From assembly GCA_007280905.1 (NCBI GenBank), contig QYQM01000075.1:1-32953 (forward strand): DNA of 32,953 nt. The letters are read 5' to 3'. The stretch is from Porphyromonadaceae bacterium. GTDB taxonomy: Bacteria; Bacteroidota; Bacteroidia; Bacteroidales; UBA12481. Shown here in pieces: positions 8,549 to 17,003 of the stretch. Position 1 is the stretch's first letter. Every line of letters starts with the position of its first letter. Position numbers and translations under genes: made by a program. The notes under the pieces were generated by a model. It searched no databases. It was not told where the DNA came from and worked only from the letters and a program-made list of their open reading frames with translations.

Positions 8549-10588
8549 TCACTTTTTCCTATTCATAACAAATGACTCGGCCAATAACGCCAGTAAAGCA
8601 ATGATCAGAAAGTAATACCATATTTTTCTGATAGCTATTTCATTCACCAGGTCTTTCGAATTTTCAGCGGTCAATGAATTATTATTCACCGGAATATTCC
8701 AACCGGCATTCCTTAGCCGCTTATTGATGAGAGAATCCGGGAGGTACCTCAGATCCGATTCAGTACGGGAATAGTTAAAAGCAACACAGGCAACGGTATC
8801 TGTTCCTGAGATAGCGCTGTACAAGCCTGAAACCGGTAAATTTCCGGGAAATAGAATCGTTTCTGAACCTATTCCGGCATGTTGCACCGGAATGGTCTCA
8901 AAGTTGATTTTATTGTTTTTCAACCGAACAACATTGTCAACTGAATTATTCACCCGGTTAACAGTGAAAGGCTGGTTTAATCCATTTACCTGGTAAAGAG
9001 CGGAATTGTATTTGCTCATAGTGGCAATCCGGTAACATATCGGTATAAATAATGGATGAAACATAAAATCAGTCACATTTTCGTCCAAAGGGAATCCGGA
9101 CAAGACAAAAGACCCGTTACCTACCCTGAACTGGCTTAACAGAAGGTCACCTGATACTGAATTCAGCAGGTCAATCCGGTCTGGCGATAATGGCGACACC
9201 CTCAATGATTGATTGAAAAAGGGCAGCCGCAAGCGTTTATCCACATTTACAACTACCTCCTGCAACCAGGGATTTTGACCCGATCCAATTTTTGAATCGA
9301 CACGGTACGGTATAATATTTTGAATTACAGGTACATTAATCGATTTGAGAAATTCATTATAATTTACTAACTGTGCTGACAATTCAGGTAAGAACCAAAT
9401 CGTTCCTCCGGTGTGCATAAAATCACGAACCCTTGAACTTAACCTGGAATCGATATTCCTGATTCCCGAGAGAATTACCAGGTTGTAGTCTTTGAAATCT
9501 GATCTCGGAAATCCATTTTCCACGAAAGATTCAAATTTAAAGTAGGGATCATTTCCAAAAACACTTCTCAGAAATGGATTTTCTGCATTCTCATACAAAA
9601 GTAAAACAGGAATATTCGATTCAATCCGGAAGCTAAAAAGCAATTCATTATCGAAAACTACCGGAAAATCCGATATCTGAACCGATCCGGTTTGCCATCC
9701 CCTGGAATTTGGATGAAAACTAAGATCAACTTCTGTTACAGCCCGGGCAGGAAGCTTAATAGTTGTTTCGTTTCTTAACGTATCGTTGATCACCAGTCTG
9801 ACAGGGAAATCCTCATATTCCTGATCAGATCTGTTATTAATCCTGGCTGATAACAAATTGTTTTGTCCGGACAGGGTCATCGGGTTATCCAGCCAGCAAG
9901 TATCGATACTAATATTGGCTGTAACTGATGGTTTTACTAAGATGGGATAGAGTGTGATTGCTGAGGTATTGTAAGCTAAAGGTTTGGTAAACAGGGATTC
10001 CTGGAAATCAGAGATTAAAATAATCGATGAGAGTTTTGTCTCTTTATCATTGGCGCCCTGATTAAAGAATCGGAGAATATCATTCATTGATAATTGGTCA
10101 GCAGATGGTTGAATCCCATCTATAAGTTTCACTGTTAAATCCTTGTCCGTTATACCTGGCAAATCGGGTGAAGATCCGTAATAAAGGAGCTGAAATCTGC
10201 TGTCAGGCGGAAATTCTTCCAATATTTCTTTGGCCCTTGTTTTCGCTTTGGTCAAAAGAGACTCGCCCTGATCGGTCAATTCCATACTCTGAGAATTATC
10301 CAGGAACAATCCTACAATTGTCGCCTGTACACCGACACCGGTTTTTTTTGATTGAATTACCGGCTGGGCAAATGCAATAATGAGGCATGCCATTAACAAT
10401 AGGCGCAGCAGGAGAAGGAAAAGATCTGTCAGACGGTTTCTCTTTCGGTAGGTGCTTTTTACCTCCTCAATAAACCGCAAAGAACTGAAGTATATAGTTT
10501 TCGACTTCCTGAAATTCAGAAAATGGATCAGGATCGGGATGGTTAACAGAAATAAACCATACAGGAAAATTGGCTGCTGAAAAACCAT
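8549..10588 (-). CDS. BatA-domain / von Willebrand A-like membrane protein
   Basis: This 679-residue protein begins with the Bacteroidota BatA N-terminal region. It has a first helix (IFLYGLFLLTIPILIHFLNF), a basic segment (SKTIYFSSLRFIEEVKS) and a second helix near residues 57-77. A vWA-like domain follows, with the metal-site motif DNSQS (about residue 97) and LISDFQES. A long periplasmic beta-rich part resembles a glutamine-amidotransferase-like domain (NLVILSGIRNIDS, GGTIWFLPE). The protein ends with one transmembrane helix (YYFLIIALLALLAE) and a basic tail. BatA proteins were named for aerotolerance, but their biochemical role is unknown. Only 3 bases separate it from the TonB-dependent receptor, which argues for co-expression. 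Confidence 0.85.
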   Translation of the reverse strand: MVFQQPIFLYGLFLLTIPILIHFLNFRKSKTIYFSSLRFIEEVKSTYRKRNRLTDLFLLLLRLLLMACLIIAFAQPVIQSKKTGVGVQATIVGLFLDNSQSMELTDQGESLLTKAKTRAKEILEEFPPDSRFQLLYYGSSPDLPGITDKDLTVKLIDGIQPSADQLSMNDILRFFNQGANDKETKLSSIILISDFQESLFTKPLAYNTSAITLYPILVKPSVTANISIDTCWLDNPMTLSGQNNLLSARINNRSDQEYEDFPVRLVINDTLRNETTIKLPARAVTEVDLSFHPNSRGWQTGSVQISDFPVVFDNELLFSFRIESNIPVLLLYENAENPFLRSVFGNDPYFKFESFVENGFPRSDFKDYNLVILSGIRNIDSRLSSRVRDFMHTGGTIWFLPELSAQLVNYNEFLKSINVPVIQNIIPYRVDSKIGSGQNPWLQEVVVNVDKRLRLPFFNQSLRVSPLSPDRIDLLNSVSGDLLLSQFRVGNGSFVLSGFPLDENVTDFMFHPLFIPICYRIATMSKYNSALYQVNGLNQPFTVNRVNNSVDNVVRLKNNKINFETIPVQHAGIGSETILFPGNLPVSGLYSAISGTDTVACVAFNYSRTESDLRYLPDSLINKRLRNAGWNIPVNNNSLTAENSKDLVNEIAIRKIWYYFLIIALLALLAESFVMNRKK

Positions 10589-10591
10589 AAG

Positions 10592-13048
10592 CTAGAAATT
10601 TGCCTGCAGTTTAACATTAAAACGTCTGCCAGTCAAATAATTTGGAACCGCATACAGTCGGTCACTGATATCTCTTATCCAGATATGGGAAACGGTATTG
10701 TTAATATCCAGCAGGTTGAAGATCTCCAGACTTAGCCAGAGCGACTTGAAGTTTTTCAGATATCGGTTAGTTGATCTTTTATTTCCATCGATCAGAATTT
10801 TTGAAAAGCCGATATCAACCCTGCGGTAAGGAGGAATCCTGAGAGCTGATTTATAAGTTTGGCTCCCGGGAGGTCCAAAAGGCAATCCTGTTCCAAACAG
10901 GAGATTAAGATGAGCTTTATAAGTTTTGTTATTCGGAAGGTAATCCTGAAAAAATATACCAATGTTTACCCTCTGGTCAGTAGGACGGGCGATATAACCA
11001 ATGGTGTCACCTTCAATATCTTCCTGGGTTTTCATGATCGAAATGTTAGCCCATGAGTCTATTCCGGGTACAAACTCACCGTTAACCTTAACATCAAAAC
11101 CTGCAGCATAGCCATGCGCTGAATTGGCTCCATAATAGCGGATTCTTACATTATCAACCTCATACGGCACCAGATCCCATAAATATTTATAATACAGCTC
11201 AGTCGTGAATTTGAAAGGCCTGTTCCAGGACAGGAAATAGTAATCAGTGCCACCCACGAAGTGCAGGGACTTTTGAGCCCTGACATTTGTATGAATCTGA
11301 CCATTCAGATCCCTGAATTCTTTGAAAAATCCAGGCTGATGGTAAGCACCGGCAGATAACCTGAATTGCAGATCTTTTTTACCGGAAGGCTGAAATGAAA
11401 CGCTAGCTCTGGGGCTAATCAGGAATTCCTGATTGATATCGGTATAGGTAGTGCGGAGGCCGCCTGTCAGAACCAGTTTTCCTTTTGGAAGCTGTTTTTC
11501 GTAAGAGTCAAGAAAATATCCGTTAACCTGATTGGGTTTGAGAGTAGTTTGCGCAAAATGAGTATTATACAGATTAACCAATGAATCCGAGTATGGCAGG
11601 GAGTACCCGGCTGAATCGAGCATCGTCCATTCCTCAATTTTGTCGGAGAAATAACTATGCTGGAACCTGGCGCCCCATTGCAGCCAATGTGCTTTAGCCT
11701 TATAGTTGCCTTTATACTCAAAACCGAATACATTGGCGTTTAATCTATTGCGGGCATGATCGAGGTATGTACCTATCCCGAGATTCAGTATGCTGTCAGC
11801 ATAGCTATCGGAGTTCAATTGTTTATCCAATTGATTAAGAGAGTATTGCCCTTGAATATCGAAAGACTCGGCTTCCTGTGTCCGGAAAGCTGATGCGATC
11901 CATTTCATTTCCAGTTTTTCGTTCGGTTTGAAACCCGCGGTAGCTGCACCCATGTAAGTGGTAAATGCATCCCTTTCTTTACCATCAAAATAAATCATCA
12001 GCTGAAGTGCTTCATTAACCGTACCAAAGGAGGTTTCACGGTCCTTCGGTTCAAAGTCATATTGGTTGTTAGCAATATTACCAAGGAAGCTTATCTCCCA
12101 TTCCGGTGTGATATCATAAGTCAAATAGGTTTGAATATCAGCAAATTTCGGATTGTAATCGCCTTTTGTTTCAAGGCTGTTGAGCAGATATTTATTGGTT
12201 TTGTAACGGATCCCGGTAATATGGGAAAATCTCTTGTTTGAGCTTGTTCCTTCAAAATGTAGTGTTCCACCCATCAGGCTCATCGAGGCAGAACCGGCAA
12301 ATTCGTTCGGTTTTCGGTATTTAATATCGAGAACGGATGATAGTTTATCGCCATAGCGCGCATCAAATCCACCGGCCGAAAAGAGCACAGATGCAACCAT
12401 ATCCGGATTAATGAAGCTCAGCCCTTCCTGTTGGCCGGAACGAATCAGGAAAGGCCGGTAAATCTCGATATCGTTGACATAAACCAGATTCTCATCGAAA
12501 TTGCCGCCACGAACCGAATATTGTGAAGAGAGTTCATTGGACGAAGCAACTCCGGACATTTTTTTTATTAAACCTTCAAAATTTCCAGAGGGATCAGGCA
12601 AAATGAAAATGAGTTTCGGATCAATCCTAATCAGATTTGCCCCCGGATCGCGGTCCGGCCTAATAACTGCCTCATTGAGTGCTTCAATCGATTTCTCCAG
12701 GATGATATCAAACCGGACATTATCAGAGTTCGGATAGTCAGAGGTTTTGATGGTTAGTTCCTTGCGCGCAAATCCGATCTTGGAAACCTGCAATATGTAG
12801 TAGGATTTTTTTGTCAACATTAATTGGTAAAATCCGGATTGTGAGGAGATGGCACCCGATGTTGTTGCCTTAACTGCAATATTGACATCCTCCACGGGTT
12901 CCCCGGTTTCATCATGTATATAGCCAGAAATTCTGGTTGAATTTTGTCCAGGCAACAAAGCTCCGGAAATCAGAGTAATAAACCATGTTACCAGTAACCG
13001 ATATCGAAATTGATTGTTAATCAAAAAGTTACTTTTTTTTGAATTCAC
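10592..13048 (-). CDS. TonB-dependent receptor with carboxypeptidase-like N-terminal extension
   Basis: This 818-residue outer-membrane receptor contains, in order: a signal segment (to about residue 36); a carboxypeptidase regulatory-like beta-sandwich (ISGYIHDETGEPVEDVNIAV, about 38-125); the plug (PDPSGNFEGLIKKMSGVAS through the VRGGNFDENLVYVNDIEI segment, about 150-245); and a 22-strand-type barrel ending in a C-terminal Phe (FNVKLQANF). It takes up a large ligand across the outer membrane using TonB energy. There is no SusD partner, so a SusCD glycan system is unlikely. The start is a GTG at 13048, inside the preceding gene, with a 20-base overlap crossing an A8 run. A shorter start within the signal region cannot be excluded. 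Confidence 0.9.
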   Translation of the reverse strand: MNSKKSNFLINNQFRYRLLVTWFITLISGALLPGQNSTRISGYIHDETGEPVEDVNIAVKATTSGAISSQSGFYQLMLTKKSYYILQVSKIGFARKELTIKTSDYPNSDNVRFDIILEKSIEALNEAVIRPDRDPGANLIRIDPKLIFILPDPSGNFEGLIKKMSGVASSNELSSQYSVRGGNFDENLVYVNDIEIYRPFLIRSGQQEGLSFINPDMVASVLFSAGGFDARYGDKLSSVLDIKYRKPNEFAGSASMSLMGGTLHFEGTSSNKRFSHITGIRYKTNKYLLNSLETKGDYNPKFADIQTYLTYDITPEWEISFLGNIANNQYDFEPKDRETSFGTVNEALQLMIYFDGKERDAFTTYMGAATAGFKPNEKLEMKWIASAFRTQEAESFDIQGQYSLNQLDKQLNSDSYADSILNLGIGTYLDHARNRLNANVFGFEYKGNYKAKAHWLQWGARFQHSYFSDKIEEWTMLDSAGYSLPYSDSLVNLYNTHFAQTTLKPNQVNGYFLDSYEKQLPKGKLVLTGGLRTTYTDINQEFLISPRASVSFQPSGKKDLQFRLSAGAYHQPGFFKEFRDLNGQIHTNVRAQKSLHFVGGTDYYFLSWNRPFKFTTELYYKYLWDLVPYEVDNVRIRYYGANSAHGYAAGFDVKVNGEFVPGIDSWANISIMKTQEDIEGDTIGYIARPTDQRVNIGIFFQDYLPNNKTYKAHLNLLFGTGLPFGPPGSQTYKSALRIPPYRRVDIGFSKILIDGNKRSTNRYLKNFKSLWLSLEIFNLLDINNTVSHIWIRDISDRLYAVPNYLTGRRFNVKLQANF

Positions 13049-13673
13049 CCTTTTTTAGAGCTTTAAAAAATTGGGCCCATGCAAGCGGATTGGTAATACT
13101 TACAGGCGGTAATTGACCTGCCCAGTATAAACGGTCATTATACACTTTCATTGTATTCCTGAAGGCCATTGTTGGAGTAGGGGGTGCATTGATCAGCAAA
13201 GCCTTCAGATCCATCATGTTAAGGTTCTTTTCTGCCCGGTCGAGATCGGTTACCGGCAGTTTATAAGCCAGTACAGCCTGTTTAAAGCGTTCATAATTGC
13301 CTTGCCAAGGCCTGATTACCAATTCTCTGAGCTGAATTGTGTCTTCATGCATCATAATTGGGATGTAAGGGTACTTGATTGGGAATGTATCTCTTACAAT
13401 TAGGGTGGAATACTTAAAGCCGACAGCCCTGAACAGGATGGTATCATTTACTTCCGCAGGAAAATTAAAGTTGCCTTGCAGGTCGCTTGCTGTGGCCAGC
13501 TTCTTATTAACCAGGATAATATGTACATAGGGTACAGGTTCGTTGTTATCGGTCAGGGTGCGGCCGGTAAGATGGATAATATTTACCTTTTCTCCAGTCT
13601 GGCAATAAGCCGGCAGAGCCATCAGGAAAAGCAGCATCAGCAGGCTAAACGGTATCGATTTTTTTAGAGTCAT
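13029..13673 (-). CDS. Small exported protein with carboxypeptidase-like regulatory domain
   Basis: This 214-residue protein has a signal peptide (KKSIPFSLLMLLFLMALPAYC) and one carboxypeptidase regulatory-like beta-sandwich (HLTGRTLTDNNEPVPYVHII, then ASDLQGNFNFPAEVNDTILF). A C-terminal region of about 110 residues has no domain I recognise (LRELVIRPWQGNYERFKQAV). This type of domain usually begins larger outer-membrane proteins, but here it stands alone. I chose the ATG at 13673, the start of the signal peptide. It is first in the minus-strand block, and its last 20 bases overlap the receptor gene. That suggests a periplasmic or surface partner of the receptor, which is inference from position. 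Confidence 0.8.
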   Translation of the reverse strand: MTLKKSIPFSLLMLLFLMALPAYCQTGEKVNIIHLTGRTLTDNNEPVPYVHIILVNKKLATASDLQGNFNFPAEVNDTILFRAVGFKYSTLIVRDTFPIKYPYIPIMMHEDTIQLRELVIRPWQGNYERFKQAVLAYKLPVTDLDRAEKNLNMMDLKALLINAPPTPTMAFRNTMKVYNDRLYWAGQLPPVSITNPLAWAQFFKALKKGEFKKK

Positions 13674-13680
13674 CAGCTGG

Positions 13681-13714
13681 CAAATATACCTTAAAACGAT
13701 TGTTGTCAAACAAA
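13681..13714 (-). promoter_or_regulatory. Bacteroidota-type promoter of the receptor/BatA/rocD block
   Basis: Read on the minus strand, TATATTTG (13681-13688) matches TAnnTTTG exactly. TTTG at 13707-13710 lies 18 bases upstream and a second TTTG at 13711-13714 lies 22 bases upstream. The predicted RNA start is only a few bases before the ATG at 13673, so the transcript would be nearly leaderless unless an internal start is used. Confidence 0.65.
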
Positions 13715-13729
13715 ATTATGGTACTTTTG
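13700..13729 (+). promoter_or_regulatory. Bacteroidota-type promoter of iorAB
   Basis: TACTTTTG (13722-13729) matches TAnnTTTG, with TTG at 13700-13702, 19 bases upstream. It is back to back with the minus-strand promoter, and their -33 elements are adjacent. RNA would start near 13735. Confidence 0.6.
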
Positions 13730-13734
13730 CAATA

Positions 13735-13760
13735 GGCAGCAAACGAATCGCTGCCTTTTT
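13735..13760 (+). promoter_or_regulatory. 5'-leader hairpin with T run before iorA (possible attenuator)
   Basis: GGCAGC (13735-13740) and GCTGCC (13750-13755) form a 6-bp GC-rich stem with a 9-base loop, followed directly by TTTTT. It begins at about the predicted transcription start and ends 17 bases before the iorA ATG. It could be a short terminator/attenuator or a stabilising 5' stem. Confidence 0.5.
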
Positions 13761-13777
13761 GGTTTAATTCAATCAAA

Positions 13778-15376
13778 ATGCAACAACTCGTTTTACTGGG
13801 TGCCGAGGCGATTGCTCAGGGTGCATTGGATGCAGGGATCTCGGGTGTTTATGCCTATCCCGGAACTCCTTCAACTGAAATAACGGAGTACATTCAAAAG
13901 AACCGCCTGGCCAGAGAAAAGGGAATACACAGTCAATGGTCGGCCAACGAGAAAACAGCAATGGAATCTGCTTTAGGCATGTCCTATGCTGGTAAACGAG
14001 CGATCGTGTGTATGAAGCATGTCGGATTAAATGTTGCTGCAGATGGGTTTATCAATGCAGCGATAACAGGTAGCGGTGGAGGGCTGATTGTAGCTGTTGC
14101 GGATGATCCATCTATGCATTCATCACAAAATGAGCAGGATTCGAGGTTCTATGCTGATTTTGCCCTGTTGCCGGTATTTGAGCCAACAACTCAACAGGAA
14201 GCATACGATATGGTTTTTGCCGGTTTTGAGTTGTCTGAAAAATATGGATTGCCCGTGATGATGCGCATAACAACACGGCTTTCCCATTCGAGGGCGTCCG
14301 TCAAAACAAGGGAAGTCCTGAATCAAAACCAACTCAAACTGCCTGAAGATCCGCGACAGTTTGTATTGTTGCCCTCGATTGCCAGGAAGCGGTATAAACG
14401 TTTGCTGGAATTGCAAGCTGCTTTGCTAAAAGAATCGGAGAACTCCGGATTTAATCCGGATCAGCCGGGAAACGATCATTCCCTGGGTATCATAGCCTGT
14501 GGGATAGCCTTTAACTATGTCCAGGAAAATTACCCCTCAGGAATTCCTTATCCCGTATTGAAAATCAGCCAATATCCGGCCCCGATTGAAAAAGTCCGGA
14601 AATTGACGGAAACCTGCAAAAGCATTTTAGTCCTCGAAGAAGGATATCCACTCCTCGAAAATGGGTTAAGGGGATTGCTGAATAATAACCCCATCCCGAT
14701 TCATGGCAGATTGGATGGGTCGGTGCCCCGCGATGGAGAACTGACTCCGGATATTGTTGCGAATGCTTTAGGAATTGAAACCAAATCCGGACCTGCTATC
14801 CCTGAATTTCTTGCTAACCGTCCACCCTCCATGTGTAAGGGGTGCAGTCATATCGATACCTATTATGCCCTGATCGATGCATTGAAGCCATTTGGTTCCG
14901 GGCGGACTTTTTCCGACATAGGATGTTATGCGTTAGGTGCCCTGCCTCCGTTTGAAGCCATCAATTCATGCGTGGATATGGGCGCATCGATAACTATGGC
15001 CAAAGGTGCTGCTGACGCAGGCCTTATCCCTGCAATAGCAGTTATCGGAGATTCAACCTTCACTCATTCGGGCATGACCGGCCTGCTCGATGCAGTAAAT
15101 GAAAACAGCCCAATAACTGTCATTATATCGGATAATGAAACTACCGGCATGACGGGCGGACAAACTTCCGCAGCTTACGGTCGGTTGGAAAGCATTTGTC
15201 TCGGCATTGGTGTTCCAGCCAACCACTTACGGCTTATTATCCCTTTAAGGAAGAATCATGAAGCGAATGTTGCCATCATTTCTGAGGAGTTGAATCATCA
15301 TGGTGTTTCCGTAATTATCAGCAGACGAGAGTGTATTCAAACAGCTGTTAAGCACAAGAAAGTTCACAATTCCTGA
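13778..15376 (+). CDS. iorA: Indolepyruvate:ferredoxin oxidoreductase, alpha subunit (no C-terminal ferredoxin domain)
   Basis: This 532-residue thiamine-diphosphate enzyme subunit oxidatively decarboxylates aryl pyruvates from aromatic amino acids to aryl-CoA, passing electrons to ferredoxin. It has the N-terminal pyrimidine-binding domain (AYPGTPSTEI) and the conserved ADDPSMHSSQNEQDSR. A CKGC motif (in PPSMCKGCSHIDTYY) follows. The C-terminal thiamine-diphosphate domain has GDSTFTHSGMTGLLDAV and DNETTGMTGGQ. The usual IorA continues into a two-[4Fe-4S] ferredoxin domain. Here the protein stops just after VIISRRECIQTAV, so that domain is absent. The gene lies 14 bases before iorB and has its own promoter. 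Confidence 0.92.
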   Translation: MQQLVLLGAEAIAQGALDAGISGVYAYPGTPSTEITEYIQKNRLAREKGIHSQWSANEKTAMESALGMSYAGKRAIVCMKHVGLNVAADGFINAAITGSGGGLIVAVADDPSMHSSQNEQDSRFYADFALLPVFEPTTQQEAYDMVFAGFELSEKYGLPVMMRITTRLSHSRASVKTREVLNQNQLKLPEDPRQFVLLPSIARKRYKRLLELQAALLKESENSGFNPDQPGNDHSLGIIACGIAFNYVQENYPSGIPYPVLKISQYPAPIEKVRKLTETCKSILVLEEGYPLLENGLRGLLNNNPIPIHGRLDGSVPRDGELTPDIVANALGIETKSGPAIPEFLANRPPSMCKGCSHIDTYYALIDALKPFGSGRTFSDIGCYALGALPPFEAINSCVDMGASITMAKGAADAGLIPAIAVIGDSTFTHSGMTGLLDAVNENSPITVIISDNETTGMTGGQTSAAYGRLESICLGIGVPANHLRLIIPLRKNHEANVAIISEELNHHGVSVIISRRECIQTAVKHKKVHNS

Positions 15377-15390
15377 AATCATTTGATCAG

Positions 15391-15978
15391 ATGAAGACAG
15401 ATATCATACTTGCAGGAGTGGGGGGCCAGGGTATCCTGACAATTGCTGCCGCCATCGGGTTTGCCTCTCTGTATGAAAACAAGTTTGTTAAACAATCAGA
15501 GGTTCATGGCATGAGCCAACGCGGAGGAGCCGTGCAATCTCATCTTCGGATATCAGACAATCCTATTGCTTCCGATTTGATCCCGCTTGGAAACGCTGAT
15601 CTGATTCTTTCCGTTGAACCCATGGAAGCATTGAGATATCTACCATACCTGGCAAAACAAGGCTGGGTGGTAACCAATTCGGTTCCGTTCGAGAATATTA
15701 CGGATTATCCATCTATATCTAGGATTAAAGATGAACTTCGGGCCTTGCCAAATTCCGTATGGCTCAATGCCGACCAACTGGCACAGGATTGCCAGTCACC
15801 AAAATCATCGAATATCGTGATGCTTGGAGCTGCTTCTGAACATCTGGGCCTCAGCATGGACTCTCTCAGAGCAGGAGTGGAGCAGGTTTTCAGCAGAAAA
15901 GGGAAGGATGTGGTTGATGCCAATTTCCGTGCCTTCGAAACGGGAAGAAAATTTACTTCAAAATTGCAGATCAATTAG
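15391..15978 (+). CDS. iorB: Indolepyruvate oxidoreductase, beta subunit
   Basis: This 195-residue partner of IorA belongs to the pyruvate:ferredoxin oxidoreductase gamma-type family. It has the N-terminal ILAGVGGQGILT nucleotide-like loop and the diagnostic SEVHGMSQRGGAVQSHLRI. NADLILSVEPMEALRYL follows. Length is normal. It forms the catalytic complex in the cytoplasm. The start codon follows iorA by 14 bases. Its stop directly abuts the stop of the convergent nucleotidyltransferase gene, leaving no intergenic base and no visible terminator, so the two transcripts probably overlap at their 3' ends. Confidence 0.93.
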   Translation: MKTDIILAGVGGQGILTIAAAIGFASLYENKFVKQSEVHGMSQRGGAVQSHLRISDNPIASDLIPLGNADLILSVEPMEALRYLPYLAKQGWVVTNSVPFENITDYPSISRIKDELRALPNSVWLNADQLAQDCQSPKSSNIVMLGAASEHLGLSMDSLRAGVEQVFSRKGKDVVDANFRAFETGRKFTSKLQIN

Positions 15979-16884
15979 TTACCACATTTTTTCAGGATAA
16001 ACACGCTGCCGGTACATAGCAGAAATCCTTTCCTGGACATGGGGTCTGTCAGCCTGGTAGGTTACTCCAAACCAATGCGCATTGCTTTCGAGAACTTTGA
16101 CTTCAATGGTCAGTGATTCAATCAACAGGTTTAACGCATAGGGTATATAAAATTCTGATTTTAATTCCTTGCCCTTATGAATCAGAAAACTACGGAAAAG
16201 TTCATTGAAAAAAGGTAAAACGGCAGGCGTAAAGCCCCAGAAATTCATCGAAACAATTTCGTTTCCAATCAAATCGATTTCTTTACTATTTTCATCCAGA
16301 AAAATGATCCTGTTGCCCTTTCGTTCAATATCGGTTCTTTCAACAACACCCGTCAATACCTTTCTTTCGTCGACCGAGCAAATGCCTCTTGAAACCGCAC
16401 CATATTCCGAAAGGGTATTGGAAATGCTGTAACCCACCATGGATTGGAAACGCACATTTTCAGGATCCAGTTCAGTGAGGAAATCCGCCATTACTTTGAA
16501 TGCATCTTTGCCGTAATAGTCGTCACCATTAATCACGGCAAAAGGCTCTGCAAGGGTCTTTTCAGCTGATAATACCGCATGACCTGTTCCCCAGGGTTTC
16601 ACCCGGTCAGGATTTACGGTAATTCCGGATGGAATATCTGCAAGCCTCTGAACAACATGATCAACCGTGATGTGTTTCTTATAGCGATTAGCGAATAGTT
16701 CGTAAAATTCTTCAACAATTTCTTCCCTGAGGACAAAAATCACTTTCCCAAAGCCGGCCTGTACAGCATCATATACCGAATAATCGATAATTGATTCGCC
16801 ATTGGGTCCAAGCGGATCCATTTGTTTAAGACCTCCATATCTGCTTCCGAGTCCGGCGGCCAAAACCAGTAAAGTTGGTTTCAT
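15979..16884 (-). CDS. Sugar-phosphate nucleotidyltransferase
   Basis: This 301-residue cytoplasmic enzyme has the N-terminal nucleotide-binding signature LVLAAGLGSRYGGLKQMDPL of NTP-transferases that activate sugar phosphates to NDP-sugars. A second motif, AVINGDDYYGKDAF, carries the metal-binding Asp pair. The N-terminal half fits a Rossmann-like NTP_transferase fold, and the C-terminal 100 residues are less typical. It is longer than MurU-type enzymes (about 220 residues) and lacks a left-handed-helix acyltransferase tail. The actual sugar and nucleotide cannot be told from sequence. A possible -7 box, TAATTTTG, lies upstream at 16910-16917 on its strand. Confidence 0.85.
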   Translation of the reverse strand: MKPTLLVLAAGLGSRYGGLKQMDPLGPNGESIIDYSVYDAVQAGFGKVIFVLREEIVEEFYELFANRYKKHITVDHVVQRLADIPSGITVNPDRVKPWGTGHAVLSAEKTLAEPFAVINGDDYYGKDAFKVMADFLTELDPENVRFQSMVGYSISNTLSEYGAVSRGICSVDERKVLTGVVERTDIERKGNRIIFLDENSKEIDLIGNEIVSMNFWGFTPAVLPFFNELFRSFLIHKGKELKSEFYIPYALNLLIESLTIEVKVLESNAHWFGVTYQADRPHVQERISAMYRQRVYPEKMW

Positions 16885-16909
16885 GAGTGGATTGTTTTTG
16901 ATCAGGCGA

Positions 16910-16917
16910 CAAAATTA
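16910..16917 (-). promoter_or_regulatory. Possible -7 box for the nucleotidyltransferase gene
   Basis: On the minus strand TAATTTTG matches TAnnTTTG, about 26 bases upstream of the ATG at 16884. No convincing -33 TTTG is found at the usual spacing, so support is partial. Confidence 0.4.
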
Positions 16918-16954
16918 ATAATCCGCATCAAATGATTATTGCTGATCTGATTCA

Positions 16955-16983
16955 TTGTTAAAATATGGTTATTTGTATATTTG
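16955..16983 (+). promoter_or_regulatory. Bacteroidota-type promoter of the small winged-helix gene
   Basis: TATATTTG (16976-16983) matches TAnnTTTG exactly, with TTG at 16955-16957, 18 bases upstream. The predicted start near 16990 leaves a short leader before the ATG at 17004. Confidence 0.6.
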
Positions 16984-17003
16984 GTCGTTAAAAACTGCAA
17001 ACA

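Noticed and set aside
13029-13048. A8 run (13033-13040) where the small carboxypeptidase-like gene overlaps the receptor gene, with an in-frame A AAA AAG slippery heptamer on the minus strand
   Set aside because: A -1 slip would add only three residues before a TGA, and fusion to the receptor would need a +1 shift. No stimulatory structure is visible. A simple overlapping start is enough.
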